From Bacteroidota bacterium (GTDB lineage Bacteria; Bacteroidota; Bacteroidia; Flavobacteriales; Weeksellaceae), in the NCBI GenBank assembly GCA_023394415.1, contig JAEXAR010000033.1, positions 1-64,000 on the forward strand: a stretch of DNA of 64,000 nt, read 5' to 3'. The notes under the pieces are model-generated. The model saw nothing but the letters and a program-made list of their open reading frames with translations, did no database searches and was not told the DNA's origin. Below are positions 15,820-23,600 of the stretch, in pieces. The position numbers and the translations under genes were made by a program. Every line of letters starts with the position of its first letter. Positions within the stretch are counted from its first letter, which is position 1.

Positions 15820-16074
15820 TTACCTTGTAGCAGTGCTGTCTGAAACCGGGGCTGCCGTTGCCGGCTGAGTTGCAGCAGAATCAGTTTTCAATACATCGGG
15901 ATGTGCAGCAGCAGTATCAGTTGCAGTATGGGTTTCCGCGGTTCTGGTTTCGTGGCTGTCGTATCTTTCCACACCTTCTTCCATTTTCAAGACTCCTTTA
16001 TTACCACCTTTTGGTACTTTTTCACAACCCATTGCCAAAGCTGCAAATGCGAATACTAAAACTGCTTTTCTCAT
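15820..16074 (-). CDS. Small Thr/Ala-rich lipoprotein
   Basis: The protein has 84 residues. The lipobox is ALAMGC with Cys at 17. The mature part is short and disordered: KGGNKGVLKMEEGVERYDSHE and then a tract dominated by Thr, Ala, Asp and Ser to the end. No domain was recognised. Such tails are common on small surface or periplasmic lipoproteins of this group, and function is unknown. A perfect -7 box (TAATTTTG, 16094-16101 on the minus strand) supports real expression. Confidence 0.6.
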   Translation of the reverse strand: MRKAVLVFAFAALAMGCEKVPKGGNKGVLKMEEGVERYDSHETRTAETHTATDTAAAHPDVLKTDSAATQPATAAPVSDSTATR

Positions 16075-16093
16075 TATTTTTTTATTTAAAGGC

Positions 16094-16101
16094 CAAAATT
16101 A
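16094..16101 (-). promoter_or_regulatory. -7 promoter box (TAATTTTG) of the small lipoprotein gene
   Basis: A perfect TAnnTTTG match 20 bases before the ATG at 16074. Confidence 0.5.
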
Positions 16102-16126
16102 AGAAATATTGCAGTTTCAGACAAAA

Positions 16127-17311
16127 TTATTTTGATTTTAAAACAATTTTTCCTTTTTGTGTTTGCGTAAAAATCAGATAGTGTCTTCCTCCGTCTTTCA
16201 ACTTATATTTCTTTTTAATCTCATCCGGTTTTAAAGGGTAATTTTTAGAGATGATATTGTATTGCTCACCTTTCATTAAGGTTTTAGCATCAATATTTTC
16301 AACTTCCAAAACTCTTCCCGGAAAATGATTGTTAAACTCATTTGAGGTATACAAATGTGTGTTAGGATGAAGTTTTGTTAGATTAAACTGTTTTGCAATA
16401 TAATTGAAAGCACCTGATTTTAAGATAGAATTATTAGGAATATAAATGTAATTTTTAACGTCTGAATAAGTCGCTAATGAAGTTTCTTCTTCGCCGAAAT
16501 AAAATTCAAATTCATTTTCATCTGTTTCCAGATTGATGCATTTACAAAGAATTTGATTGGCAATTTGATTAGATTCAATAAAAACGACCACTTCTTTTAC
16601 TTCATTCCTAACTGCAATAATTTCAATTTTTGAAACATTTTTCAGGACAGAAAGCAGGTATTTCAGATCAATTAAAGGCGACAGTTTGATGATAATTTGA
16701 TTGGAAATTTTCAGTAATTCATCCTGAATTTCTAAAAGGTTGGGTGAAAGGTCTTCCAGAAGAAACACTTTGTTTTTGTTTTGGTCCCTTCGTGCCGGAT
16801 CCAAATAAACGACATCGAACGATTTTTGATTTTCCTTTAAAAAATCTTCTAAATTTTGATTGATGAAATTGGCTTTCCTGTTAAAAACATTCCAGTTGTG
16901 TTTTACAATTTCCAGAAGTTCTTGGTTCTGTTCAACCAAAGTAATGTCTTCAAAATTGCGTGACATAAAAAAAGCATCAATTCCGAAACCGGAAGTAAGA
17001 TCAATAAACGATTTTCCTTTTAAATTTTGGGCTTTATATTCAGCTGTGGTTTGAGATGAAGTTTGCTCTAAATTTAGATTAGGTGGAAAAACAATGTCAT
17101 CTTTTAATAAGAACGGAAACTTTTTATCCGCAACCTGTCTTCCTTTGATCTGCTGCACAACTTGTTGCATTGAAACCCCAGGAAACGGTGATTTTTTAAA
17201 TAACAAAGAATGCAAATCTGATTTTAGATTTGCATAGATGTAGTTTTGAATTTCTTTGTTGGTGATTGTCACAAATGCGAGAAAATTTTTTAAAATTAGA
17301 TTAAGCAACAA
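16127..17311 (-). CDS. Class I SAM-dependent methyltransferase with THUMP-like domain
   Basis: The protein has 394 residues. A Rossmann methyltransferase core starts near 98: FIDLTSGFGIDAFF is the SAM-binding motif I, TLVEQNQEL motif II, and DVVYLDPARRD motif IV. The C-terminal part (from ~330, GRVLEVENIDAKTLMKGEQYNI and HYLIFTQT) matches the THUMP-like RNA-binding domain found in this Bacteroidota family. It is probably an RNA methyltransferase with unknown target. The first ~14 residues (MLLNLILKNFLAFV) look non-native. Translation may begin at the GTG encoding residue 14. Confidence 0.78.
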   Translation of the reverse strand: MLLNLILKNFLAFVTITNKEIQNYIYANLKSDLHSLLFKKSPFPGVSMQQVVQQIKGRQVADKKFPFLLKDDIVFPPNLNLEQTSSQTTAEYKAQNLKGKSFIDLTSGFGIDAFFMSRNFEDITLVEQNQELLEIVKHNWNVFNRKANFINQNLEDFLKENQKSFDVVYLDPARRDQNKNKVFLLEDLSPNLLEIQDELLKISNQIIIKLSPLIDLKYLLSVLKNVSKIEIIAVRNEVKEVVVFIESNQIANQILCKCINLETDENEFEFYFGEEETSLATYSDVKNYIYIPNNSILKSGAFNYIAKQFNLTKLHPNTHLYTSNEFNNHFPGRVLEVENIDAKTLMKGEQYNIISKNYPLKPDEIKKKYKLKDGGRHYLIFTQTQKGKIVLKSK

Positions 17312-17322
17312 GTTTAGCGTAT

Positions 17323-17406
17323 GTCATTCTGAAAGAATCTTTAAATAACAATAAAAAGATTCCTACGGAATGACAAACGCACTGATATTTTTGAAGGGAA
17401 TGACAA
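17323..17406. repeat. Dispersed palindrome with GGAATGAC ends
   Basis: GTCATTCTGAAAGAATCTTT (from 17323) faces a reverse-complement arm ending CGGAATGAC at 17374, with a few mismatches. A loose extra GGGAATGACAAA follows at 17396. Related CAGAATGACA words occur at 57326. It fills the gap between the methyltransferase and mutA. Confidence 0.55.
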
Positions 17407-17465
17407 ACTTTGTGTGATTGTGGGTGATTTTAAAAGGTAATTTTATTAGCTTCCATCATCCAACT

Positions 17466-18629
17466 TTATTCAAACATTTCTGCCAAACGAACGGCTTTGA
17501 TTTCTTTTTCAGAGTATAATTCTTCCGCAGATTTTGTTTTCTCCAGTTTTGGATAAAGGTTGACGCCGATGAGTTTTAATTTTCCTTCTTCAACCCAGTT
17601 TTGTTCGGAAACAGCCTGTTTATAAATATCTTTTTGAATTTTTAAGGATTTTAAACTTTGCAGATAACCGCCTTGATCTTCAATTTCAAGAAAATATTGC
17701 CAGGATTTTTCTGCGATTTGCCGGGTTAAATCTTCCACATAATAACTTCCATTGGATGCATCTTCAAAAACATTGATAATGCTCTCGTAAGCGAGAACAA
17801 TTTGCTGCTTGAAGGATATTTCTTCAGAAAGATCGTTAGATTTATCCAATTTATAATCATTAGTGAAAACAGCATCAGCACCACTAATCATAGCAGAAGC
17901 CAACTCTAATGTTGAACGAATTAAATTGTTTTCTTCATCGTTTTTAGATTTATTTCTAAAAGATGTTTCCGCAAAAATGTAAGGTATTTCATCCAATCCA
18001 AATTCTTTCGAAAATTGGTTGAAGACCAGTTTCATAGCACGTATTTTAGCCATTTCAAAGAAATAATTGGAGCCAATTGCAATTCTGAATATCAATTTGT
18101 TTAGAATATCTTTTCCAAAAACTTCAGTCAGCTCCTTTGTTTTTGCTAAAGCGATTCCCAATTGTTGATAAATTGCAGCTCCAGCATTTTGATGCAGCGA
18201 GATATTAACACAGATATTTCTGTTGAAATCTTTAGCCAAAAGTTCTTTGGCAAGCTGTTCATTCAATTTACCGGCATTTTCATCAAATACATCAACTAAA
18301 GAAAAATATTGACTGCCATCTTCAGTAGTTATATGTTCTGCTAAATCTTTATTATTGATAAACACAGCTTTTTCTGAAAGTCCCTCAACATTTTCGTTCA
18401 ACAGAAAAGCAAATACATTTTCTTCCAAATCTTCGTGATATGAGGAAACCAAATGCGTTGACTCTTCAATTTTCGGAAGATTTTTCAAAGGTTTTGAAAC
18501 TGAATCATAGTAAGGCTTTACGGTTAATCCTTCCAAATTTTCTTTGGAAAGAAGGCTGTAAATATCATCGGTTTTCAATTGTTTTTTTACCAAAGATTCC
18601 CAGTCGTGAAGTGTAACTTTGCTGAACAT
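17466..18629 (-). CDS. mutA: Methylmalonyl-CoA mutase small (beta) subunit
   Basis: The protein has 387 residues, with the TIM-barrel-like fold of the non-catalytic mutase subunit: FSLVDVFDENAGKL, NISLHQNAGAAIYQQLGIALA, RIAIGSNYFFEMAKIRAMKLVF, AETSFRNKS and SNDLSEEISFKQQ. The heterodimer interconverts methylmalonyl-CoA and succinyl-CoA, but catalysis needs the large B12-binding subunit. That gene (mutB/scpA) is not next to it and not in the window. The protein is shorter than many homologs. It follows divIC by 100 bases containing a repeat. It may work with an unlinked large subunit or be vestigial. Confidence 0.82.
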   Translation of the reverse strand: MFSKVTLHDWESLVKKQLKTDDIYSLLSKENLEGLTVKPYYDSVSKPLKNLPKIEESTHLVSSYHEDLEENVFAFLLNENVEGLSEKAVFINNKDLAEHITTEDGSQYFSLVDVFDENAGKLNEQLAKELLAKDFNRNICVNISLHQNAGAAIYQQLGIALAKTKELTEVFGKDILNKLIFRIAIGSNYFFEMAKIRAMKLVFNQFSKEFGLDEIPYIFAETSFRNKSKNDEENNLIRSTLELASAMISGADAVFTNDYKLDKSNDLSEEISFKQQIVLAYESIINVFEDASNGSYYVEDLTRQIAEKSWQYFLEIEDQGGYLQSLKSLKIQKDIYKQAVSEQNWVEEGKLKLIGVNLYPKLEKTKSAEELYSEKEIKAVRLAEMFE

Positions 18630-18660
18630 TTTTATATAGTATTAGTATTATCTATTATGT

Positions 18661-18713
18661 TTTGGCTAAAGCCAAAGAATTGCTAAAACTTAAAAAACGG
18701 GCTAAAGCCCGTT
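18661..18713. repeat. Two adjacent mini-hairpins of the GGCTAAAGCC type
   Basis: TTTGGCTaaAGCCAAA (18661-18676) and AACGGGCTaaaGCCCGTT (18696-18713) share the core GGCTAAAGCC. This is a typical short dispersed palindrome in flavobacterial intergenic DNA. It lies between divIC and mutA and could attenuate the transcript. Confidence 0.6.
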
Positions 18714-18729
18714 CCTATTTAATAGAAAA

Positions 18730-19092
18730 CTATTTATTTTCTGCTTTTTTAATATTGCTGCTGTCTACCACAAGGATGAAAATTTCTTCATTAGGCTTTT
18801 TCATAAAGTAATTTTCACGTGCATATTTTTCTTTTTCGTCCTTATTATTCATAAGTTTTTTGTAGAAATCATCGTTCTTTTTATACTCATCTTTATAGTA
18901 AGAAAGCTGTTTTTCGTACTTATTAATTTCCTGATTAAGTTCATTAATTACTAAAAAAGAGGTGCTGTCGAAAAAAATCATCCAAACCAAAAATGCAAAA
19001 ACGGTGATAAAATATTTATTCAGAATATAATTCCTGATAAATTTCATCGCTTTAGATGTTGGTTTTATATCTTTTATTAACTCCTCTGACAT
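18730..19092 (-). CDS. FtsB/DivIC-like septum formation initiator
   Basis: The protein has 120 residues. A short cytoplasmic N-terminus precedes one membrane helix (~residues 29-50, YFITVFAFLVWMIFFD) and a periplasmic coiled coil (~52-90, INELNQEINKYEKQLSYYKDEYKK). The conserved end of the family is visible: EKYARENYFMKKPNEEIF. It is a bitopic divisome protein that with FtsL and FtsQ links septal wall synthesis to FtsZ. It overlaps the udk stop region by one base, so the two genes share a transcript. Confidence 0.85.
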   Translation of the reverse strand: MSEELIKDIKPTSKAMKFIRNYILNKYFITVFAFLVWMIFFDSTSFLVINELNQEINKYEKQLSYYKDEYKKNDDFYKKLMNNKDEKEKYARENYFMKKPNEEIFILVVDSSNIKKAENK

Positions 19093-19709
19093 TAGTGTAC
19101 TTTTTTAAGGGAGTTATTGATCACTGTGGTGAGAAAATCAATGGCTACACTGTTGTGACGCATATTTGGGACAATTAAGTCTGCTTCATTTTTAGAAGGC
19201 TCAATAAATTCCTGATGCATCGGCTTTAGTGTGGTTTGATAACGGTGTAAAACCTCATTCAAATCTCTGCCACGTTCTTGTGTATCTCTGCGAATTCTTC
19301 TGATTAATCGCTCATCGGAATCAGCGTGTACAAACACTTTCAGATCGTATTCTTTCAAAAGCTCAGGATTTGTTAAAACTAAAATACCTTCTACAATCAA
19401 AACATTCCTAGGTTCAACAGTAACGTGGTCTCCGGTTCTGGAATGCGTTACAAAGCTGTAAACAGGTTGCTCAATATTTTCACCTTTTTTAAGCATTTTT
19501 ACGTGCTTCAACAACAATTCAAAATCAATAGATTTTGGATGGTCATAGTTTAGCGCTTCCCTTTCTTGTAGAGACAAATGCTGGTTATCGTGATAATAAT
19601 TATCTTGTGAGAGTACATTAACACCTTCAGCGTTCAACTGCTGAAGAATTTTGTTTACAACTGTGGTTTTTCCGCTTCCGGTACCACCTGCAATTCCAAT
19701 TACGAGCAT
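19092..19709 (-). CDS. udk: Uridine kinase
   Basis: The protein has 205 residues. It phosphorylates uridine and cytidine with ATP or GTP in pyrimidine salvage. The P-loop is GIAGGTGSGKTTVV (residues 5-18), followed by VLSQDNYYHD near 33-42 and YDHPKSIDFELL. A lid with basic residues is at RRIRRDTQERGRDL. Length is normal. It is first in the udk-divIC-mutA set, with a perfect -7 box at 19726. Confidence 0.93.
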   Translation of the reverse strand: MLVIGIAGGTGSGKTTVVNKILQQLNAEGVNVLSQDNYYHDNQHLSLQEREALNYDHPKSIDFELLLKHVKMLKKGENIEQPVYSFVTHSRTGDHVTVEPRNVLIVEGILVLTNPELLKEYDLKVFVHADSDERLIRRIRRDTQERGRDLNEVLHRYQTTLKPMHQEFIEPSKNEADLIVPNMRHNSVAIDFLTTVINNSLKKVH

Positions 19710-19725
19710 TAAGAGTTTGTTTTTA

Positions 19726-19733
19726 CAAATATA
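19726..19733 (-). promoter_or_regulatory. -7 promoter box (TATATTTG) of udk
   Basis: A perfect TAnnTTTG match 17 bases upstream of the start codon, on the minus strand. Confidence 0.55.
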
Positions 19734-19856
19734 GAATTTTTGCTAATGATTTAATTAAAAAAGCGAAGAAAAGTGAGGTTTTTATAATACAAATCACACT
19801 CAGAGTTTTTGATGATATTTACAAATTTTCGCTTATGAATTTGCTGTCCAGAGCAA

Positions 19857-20471
19857 TCAATCGTCAATACGGAAAATGTAATGAATTACCGCTAAAACTC
19901 TTGCGACAAACTCCCGGGATTGGTTTCTGTAATAACTTTCAGGCTTTGTAATATCCTGTGCATCAAACCCAAGTGCATTCATATCAAGGTTTCTGGCAAA
20001 AAAAAGCGCTCTCAAATTGTGATAACCTTGTGACACAATAATCACGTTTTCTGCACCGTAAAGTTCCTTGCAACGCTTAATGCTGGCTTGCGTATTCAAA
20101 CCTTTTGAATCTTTAATAATAATATCTTCGGGAACGCCTTCTTGATAAATGAGAAAGGTTTTCATTGCAGTAGGCTCGTCATATCCACGGCTTTTCTCTC
20201 CGCTTACAATGATTTTTTTTATTTTACCATGGTGATAAAGCAATGCTGCAGCATCCATTCTTGAAATAAAATAAGGATTAGCATTGCCCGATTTTGTTTT
20301 GGGTGAAGTTCCTAGTACTAAAGCGGTTTCGCGTGGCGGAATTTTAGAAATTTTGGTATAAGTTCTACCATTGGTAAGTGCGAACACCCAAATATTGGCC
20401 ATCATCATCATCAAAATACCAATTTCGATGAGTAGAAAAAATGATTTAAATATGTCTAAAATTCTTTTCAA
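19857..20471 (-). CDS. SanA/YdcF-family (DUF218) membrane protein
   Basis: The protein has 204 residues. One N-terminal membrane helix (~10-32, SFFLLIEIGILMMMMANIWVF) precedes an extracytoplasmic DUF218 domain: ALVLGTSPKTKSG near 50, VSGEKSRGYDEPTAM near 90, and VSQGYHNLRALFFA near 146. SanA and ElyC relatives affect envelope polysaccharide handling and vancomycin exclusion; the reaction is unknown. Its first four bases overlap the end of the paaE-like gene upstream, so they are translationally coupled. Confidence 0.82.
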   Translation of the reverse strand: MKRILDIFKSFFLLIEIGILMMMMANIWVFALTNGRTYTKISKIPPRETALVLGTSPKTKSGNANPYFISRMDAAALLYHHGKIKKIIVSGEKSRGYDEPTAMKTFLIYQEGVPEDIIIKDSKGLNTQASIKRCKELYGAENVIIVSQGYHNLRALFFARNLDMNALGFDAQDITKPESYYRNQSREFVARVLAVIHYIFRIDD

Positions 20472-21592
20472 ATCTGATCAAAATCGATTTTTATTTTATT
20501 GGTCAGCGCAAATGCCATACATGCCAAAATATTCCCTTTAGCTTCTTCCCTTTCGGTTAAATATTCATTTTCAAGAAGTTCTACTTCACCTTCAATCAAT
20601 CTGCATTCACAACTTCCGCAGATACCGGATTTACATGAGAAAGGCACCTCAAACTTCTGTATGGAAAGACTTTGAAGCAACTTATCACGATTGTCCTTCA
20701 AAACTGTTTTATGGTTAACACCATTGTATTTAAAATCAACTTCAATATTTTTAACAACCGGAAATTCAACTTCTACGGGATAAATATCATCATTAAACTC
20801 CTCGAACAATTCAAAATGAATATTCTTTTTCGGAATACCATTTTCGTAGCAGGCATTAGCAATTGATTTTATCATTTCGCCCTTTCCACATATCAAAACT
20901 TCATCTACCGAATCCCAAAGTGTTACTTCTTCATCAGTATCATCAATCATCAGTATCTGGTTGATGATCAAATGCAGTCTCTTTTGATCCAAACGTCCTT
21001 CAAATAAAGCATTCCCAACCTTCTCCTGAGAATAAAAGTAATGAATTTCAAACCGGTCAGCATATTTTTTCTGCAGCTCATCCAGTTCATCCTTAAAAGC
21101 TGTATCCTCTTTGCTTTTGTTTCCATAAAATAGAAACATTCTGGTTCTAGGTTCGTTGTGAAGAATATGCTTAAAATGACTTAAAATCGGCGTAATTCCA
21201 ATTCCTGCAGCAAATCCTAAAATCGTTCTAAATTCCGCAGGTTTGGATACCAAAGTGAAGCGTCCTTTTGGTTCGCTAACTTCAATTTCATCACCAATAT
21301 TGTAATTTTCAAAAAGGCTTGTTGTAGAACTGTCAGTAGAATTCACCTTTATTCCCAAAGAAATTTTATCCTCGAAAGGCGCTGATGTCATGGAATAATC
21401 GTTAATGAAAGACTCACCTTTATGAAGATATTTCACCGAAACAAACTGTCCCGCATCGAAACTGAAATTTGCTCTCAAATCTGTCGGAATATCAAACTCC
21501 AACGCAAATGTGTTTTTGGTGAGTTGCTTTTTTTTCTTTATTTTTAGCCTGTGAAAAGTGGGCTGTTTTCCCTTGGGTAAAAGTTGTTCCAT
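20468..21592 (-). CDS. PaaE-like ferredoxin-NAD(P)H reductase with 2Fe-2S domain
   Basis: The protein has 374 residues. The FAD domain is at ~10-115 (NDYSMTSAPFEDKISLGIK carries the RxYS-type flavin motif in altered form). The NAD(P) domain follows (ILGFAAGIGITPILSHFKH, ~125; VLICGKGEMIKS, ~235), then a plant-type ferredoxin domain at ~290-374 with four Cys in CKSGICGSCECRLIEG and a last Cys in ILACMAF. It passes electrons from NAD(P)H to an oxygenase or desaturase. No phenylacetyl-CoA epoxygenase genes are nearby, so the partner is unknown. Confidence 0.85.
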   Translation of the reverse strand: MEQLLPKGKQPTFHRLKIKKKKQLTKNTFALEFDIPTDLRANFSFDAGQFVSVKYLHKGESFINDYSMTSAPFEDKISLGIKVNSTDSSTTSLFENYNIGDEIEVSEPKGRFTLVSKPAEFRTILGFAAGIGITPILSHFKHILHNEPRTRMFLFYGNKSKEDTAFKDELDELQKKYADRFEIHYFYSQEKVGNALFEGRLDQKRLHLIINQILMIDDTDEEVTLWDSVDEVLICGKGEMIKSIANACYENGIPKKNIHFELFEEFNDDIYPVEVEFPVVKNIEVDFKYNGVNHKTVLKDNRDKLLQSLSIQKFEVPFSCKSGICGSCECRLIEGEVELLENEYLTEREEAKGNILACMAFALTNKIKIDFDQI

Positions 21593-21602
21593 ATTTGCTG
21601 AA

Positions 21603-21610
21603 CAAAAATA
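21603..21610 (-). promoter_or_regulatory. -7 box (TATTTTTG) giving a very short leader
   Basis: A perfect TAnnTTTG match on the minus strand only 10 bases before the ATG at 21592. The paaE-like mRNA would be almost leaderless. It lies just before the divergent tlpA gene. Confidence 0.4.
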
Positions 21611-21619
21611 TAAAAAATT

Positions 21620-22180
21620 ATGAGAAAGTTATTCCTGTATCTTATGCTTTTGGGAACGCTTACTGCCTGTAAAAAAGAAGGTAAAATAACTGAAACTGAA
21701 GATTACGAAACAGATTCTACCACTGTAATTCCTGAAACCAACGAACCAGCTGAAAACATCATACTTACAGAATACAGCGCTGATAAGGTTTCCGAGCTTA
21801 TCAATAAGAAAAACGATACTTTATATGTAACCAATTTCTTCGCAACTTGGTGTGGACCTTGCGTTCGTGAGATGCCACATTTCCGAGAAAAAATGGAAGA
21901 ACTGAAAGATCAACCTGTAAAATTTACCTTTGTAAGTGTAGACCAAAAATCGGATTGGGATGTGAAAGTGAAAGATTTTGGGCGCGAACATGGTATTGCA
22001 AATCATATTATTCTGTTAGATGCAATGTCACTTTCACCGGATTTTATGACTAAAAATTTTCAACAATGGGACGGAGGTTCCATTCCGTTTACATTTATGA
22101 GAAAAGGTGATAAAACCGATGAAACGGTTGGAATGATGAGCAAAGAAATGTTGGATGAAAAACTGAATTCTTTTAAATAG
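21620..22180 (+). CDS. TlpA-like thioredoxin-fold lipoprotein
   Basis: The protein has 186 residues. The lipobox is LLGTLTAC with Cys at 17. A disordered acidic linker (~20-50, EDYETDSTTVIPETNEPAE) leads to a thioredoxin domain. NFFATWCGPCVREMPHF holds the redox CGPC pair near residue 77, FVSVDQKSDWD follows, and GSIPFTFM supplies the cis-Pro. It is a membrane-anchored thiol reductant in the envelope, as in TlpA/ResA used for cytochrome c or folding. It lies upstream of the iron-type ABC genes, separated by a repeat. Confidence 0.85.
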   Translation: MRKLFLYLMLLGTLTACKKEGKITETEDYETDSTTVIPETNEPAENIILTEYSADKVSELINKKNDTLYVTNFFATWCGPCVREMPHFREKMEELKDQPVKFTFVSVDQKSDWDVKVKDFGREHGIANHIILLDAMSLSPDFMTKNFQQWDGGSIPFTFMRKGDKTDETVGMMSKEMLDEKLNSFK

Positions 22181-22187
22181 AAATAAT

Positions 22188-22262
22188 AAAGTTGTTGAAT
22201 TGTAAAGTTGCAAAGTTGTAGGTGTTTTTTGATTTACGACTTTGCAACTCTGCAAATTAACT
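22188..22262. repeat. GTTGCAAAGTTGTA inverted repeat
   Basis: GTTGCAAAGTTGTAG (22206-22220) faces ACGACTTTGCAAC (ending 22246), preceded by a loose direct copy AAGTTGTTGAATTG. It is a dispersed-repeat type common in this group and separates tlpA from the permease gene. The longer permease reading frame starting at 22208 is made of this repeat. Confidence 0.6.
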
Positions 22263-22273
22263 TTCTCAACCAA

Positions 22274-23242
22274 ATGAAAATCTCTTTCAAAATCCTTTGT
22301 TTTACACTACTGATACTGGCATTAATCTTAATTGCCATTAATCTGAACATAGGATTTTTAAAACTTTCTTTTGATGATTTCTTGGGTAACACTGAACATT
22401 CGCAAATTGTTCAACTTCGTATTAATCGTGTTTTGGTGATGCTTTTGGCAGGGATTTCCATCCCAACATCAGGGTTTTTGCTTCAAGAATATTTTCAGAA
22501 TCCTTTGGCAGGTCCTTCTGTTTTGGGTATTACTTCCGTTGCGAGCTTAAGTGTGGCGTTTTATATTTTCTTTTCCCAGAATTTGATACTTCCCGAAATT
22601 TTGCAAAATGGTTTTATCAGTATTTCTGCCATTGCAGGGAGTTTGCTTTTGATGCTTGTTTTGTTGGCTTTTTCAAATAGATTTCAAGACCGATCATTCC
22701 TTATTATTTTTGGTTTTTTAATTTCGGCTTTGGCAGGAGCTATTGTTTCCATTTTACAGTTCTACGCAGACAATCAAAGTTTGAAAAACTATATTTTGTG
22801 GAGCTTTGGAGCCAATAATCAAGTAACGATTAATCAAATTTTAGTCTTAGCTATTATCGTAATTTTAGGGTTAATATTAAGTTTTAAATCCATAAAACCA
22901 CTGATTGGAAATGCTTTGGGAACCAATTATGCACAAAGTTTAGGTGTAAATTTATCTCAGCTCAAATATTTAATCATCATTGCTTCATCATTGTTATCGG
23001 CTTCTATAACGGCATTTTTGGGTCCAATTTTATTTATAGGAATCGTAGTACCACATTTTTGCAGAATGATCTGGAATCCGGCAAAACTCTGGCAACAATG
23101 GATTTTAAATATGATTTTGGGAATTTTAATCATGGAATTATTTTCAATCATTTCAGAATTAATTCAGTTTCCACTGAATGTGATTACTTCACTCTTTGGA
23201 GTTCCTGTAATTTTGATGATGTTATTGAAATCTCACAGATAA
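22274..23242 (+). CDS. FecCD-family iron-chelate ABC transporter permease
   Basis: The protein has 322 residues from ATG 22274 (MKISFKILCF). Eight to ten membrane segments span it. The family signatures are RINRVLVMLLAGISIPTSGFLLQEYFQNPLAGPSVLGI near the N-terminus and FLGPILFIGIVVPHFCRMIW near 240, where the coupling helix contacts the ATPase. It moves ferric siderophore, heme or B12 across the inner membrane. The matching ATPase is at 23601, but a small membrane ORF in a repeat cassette lies between them. No substrate-binding protein or receptor is adjacent. Confidence 0.88.
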   Translation: MKISFKILCFTLLILALILIAINLNIGFLKLSFDDFLGNTEHSQIVQLRINRVLVMLLAGISIPTSGFLLQEYFQNPLAGPSVLGITSVASLSVAFYIFFSQNLILPEILQNGFISISAIAGSLLLMLVLLAFSNRFQDRSFLIIFGFLISALAGAIVSILQFYADNQSLKNYILWSFGANNQVTINQILVLAIIVILGLILSFKSIKPLIGNALGTNYAQSLGVNLSQLKYLIIIASSLLSASITAFLGPILFIGIVVPHFCRMIWNPAKLWQQWILNMILGILIMELFSIISELIQFPLNVITSLFGVPVILMMLLKSHR

Positions 23243-23599
23243 CACAGATAACACAGATTTACACATTTATGCCACTAAAAATAACTTTTAAACAATTAAT
23301 AATCTCAAATATCTTATTATTTGTTTTAGGTTTTGTTTTTATGGAGTTATCAAATTACTATAGATTAAATCAACAAATGCATTGGGTTTATTCTTTAGCA
23401 CATAATTGGTATATTTTTTTTGCCTTACCTATTTCAATGTTATCCTCATTAATTCTTGCTATAACATCTTATTTAAAGATAAATGATAAATATTTTTGGA
23501 TTTTTATTAGTTCAATTCCAACAATATTATTTTTATTCTTACCAATAATTTTAAAACTTCTAAATCTGCGTTAATCCGTGAAATCTGCGGGAAATAAAA
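23230..23599. repeat. Imperfect inverted repeats bounding a small ORF
   Basis: The left arm (23231-23263) is three tandem CACAGAT-type words: TCACAGATAACACAGAT and AACACAGATTTA. The right arm (23566-23598), reverse-complemented, reads CGCAGATTTCACGGATT and AACGCAGATTTA. Over about 29 columns there are five mismatches and one gap. The pair encloses the ORF at 23269. This CACAGATTA-type repeat is widespread in Bacteroidota intergenic DNA. Confidence 0.65.
23269..23574 (+). CDS. Small three-helix membrane protein in a repeat-bounded cassette
   Basis: The protein has 101 residues from ATG 23269 (MPLKITFKQL). Three hydrophobic segments are visible: ~11-26 (ISNILLFVLGFVFMEL), ~46-67 (WYIFFALPISMLSSLILAITSY) and ~74-97 (YFWIFISSIPTILFLFLPIIL). 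There is no known domain. It is more AT-rich than its neighbours, lies between ABC permease and ATPase genes on the same strand, and is flanked by inverted repeats, so it looks like an inserted passenger. The frame can be read further upstream, but that part overlaps the permease gene out of frame and is not credible. Confidence 0.5.
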   Translation: MPLKITFKQLIISNILLFVLGFVFMELSNYYRLNQQMHWVYSLAHNWYIFFALPISMLSSLILAITSYLKINDKYFWIFISSIPTILFLFLPIILKLLNLR

Positions 23600-23600
23600 A

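Noticed and set aside
23059..23268. Upstream extension of the small membrane ORF (would give 171 residues)
   Set aside because: It overlaps the permease gene in another frame with implausible composition. The ATG at 23269 starts a clean membrane protein right after the repeat arm.
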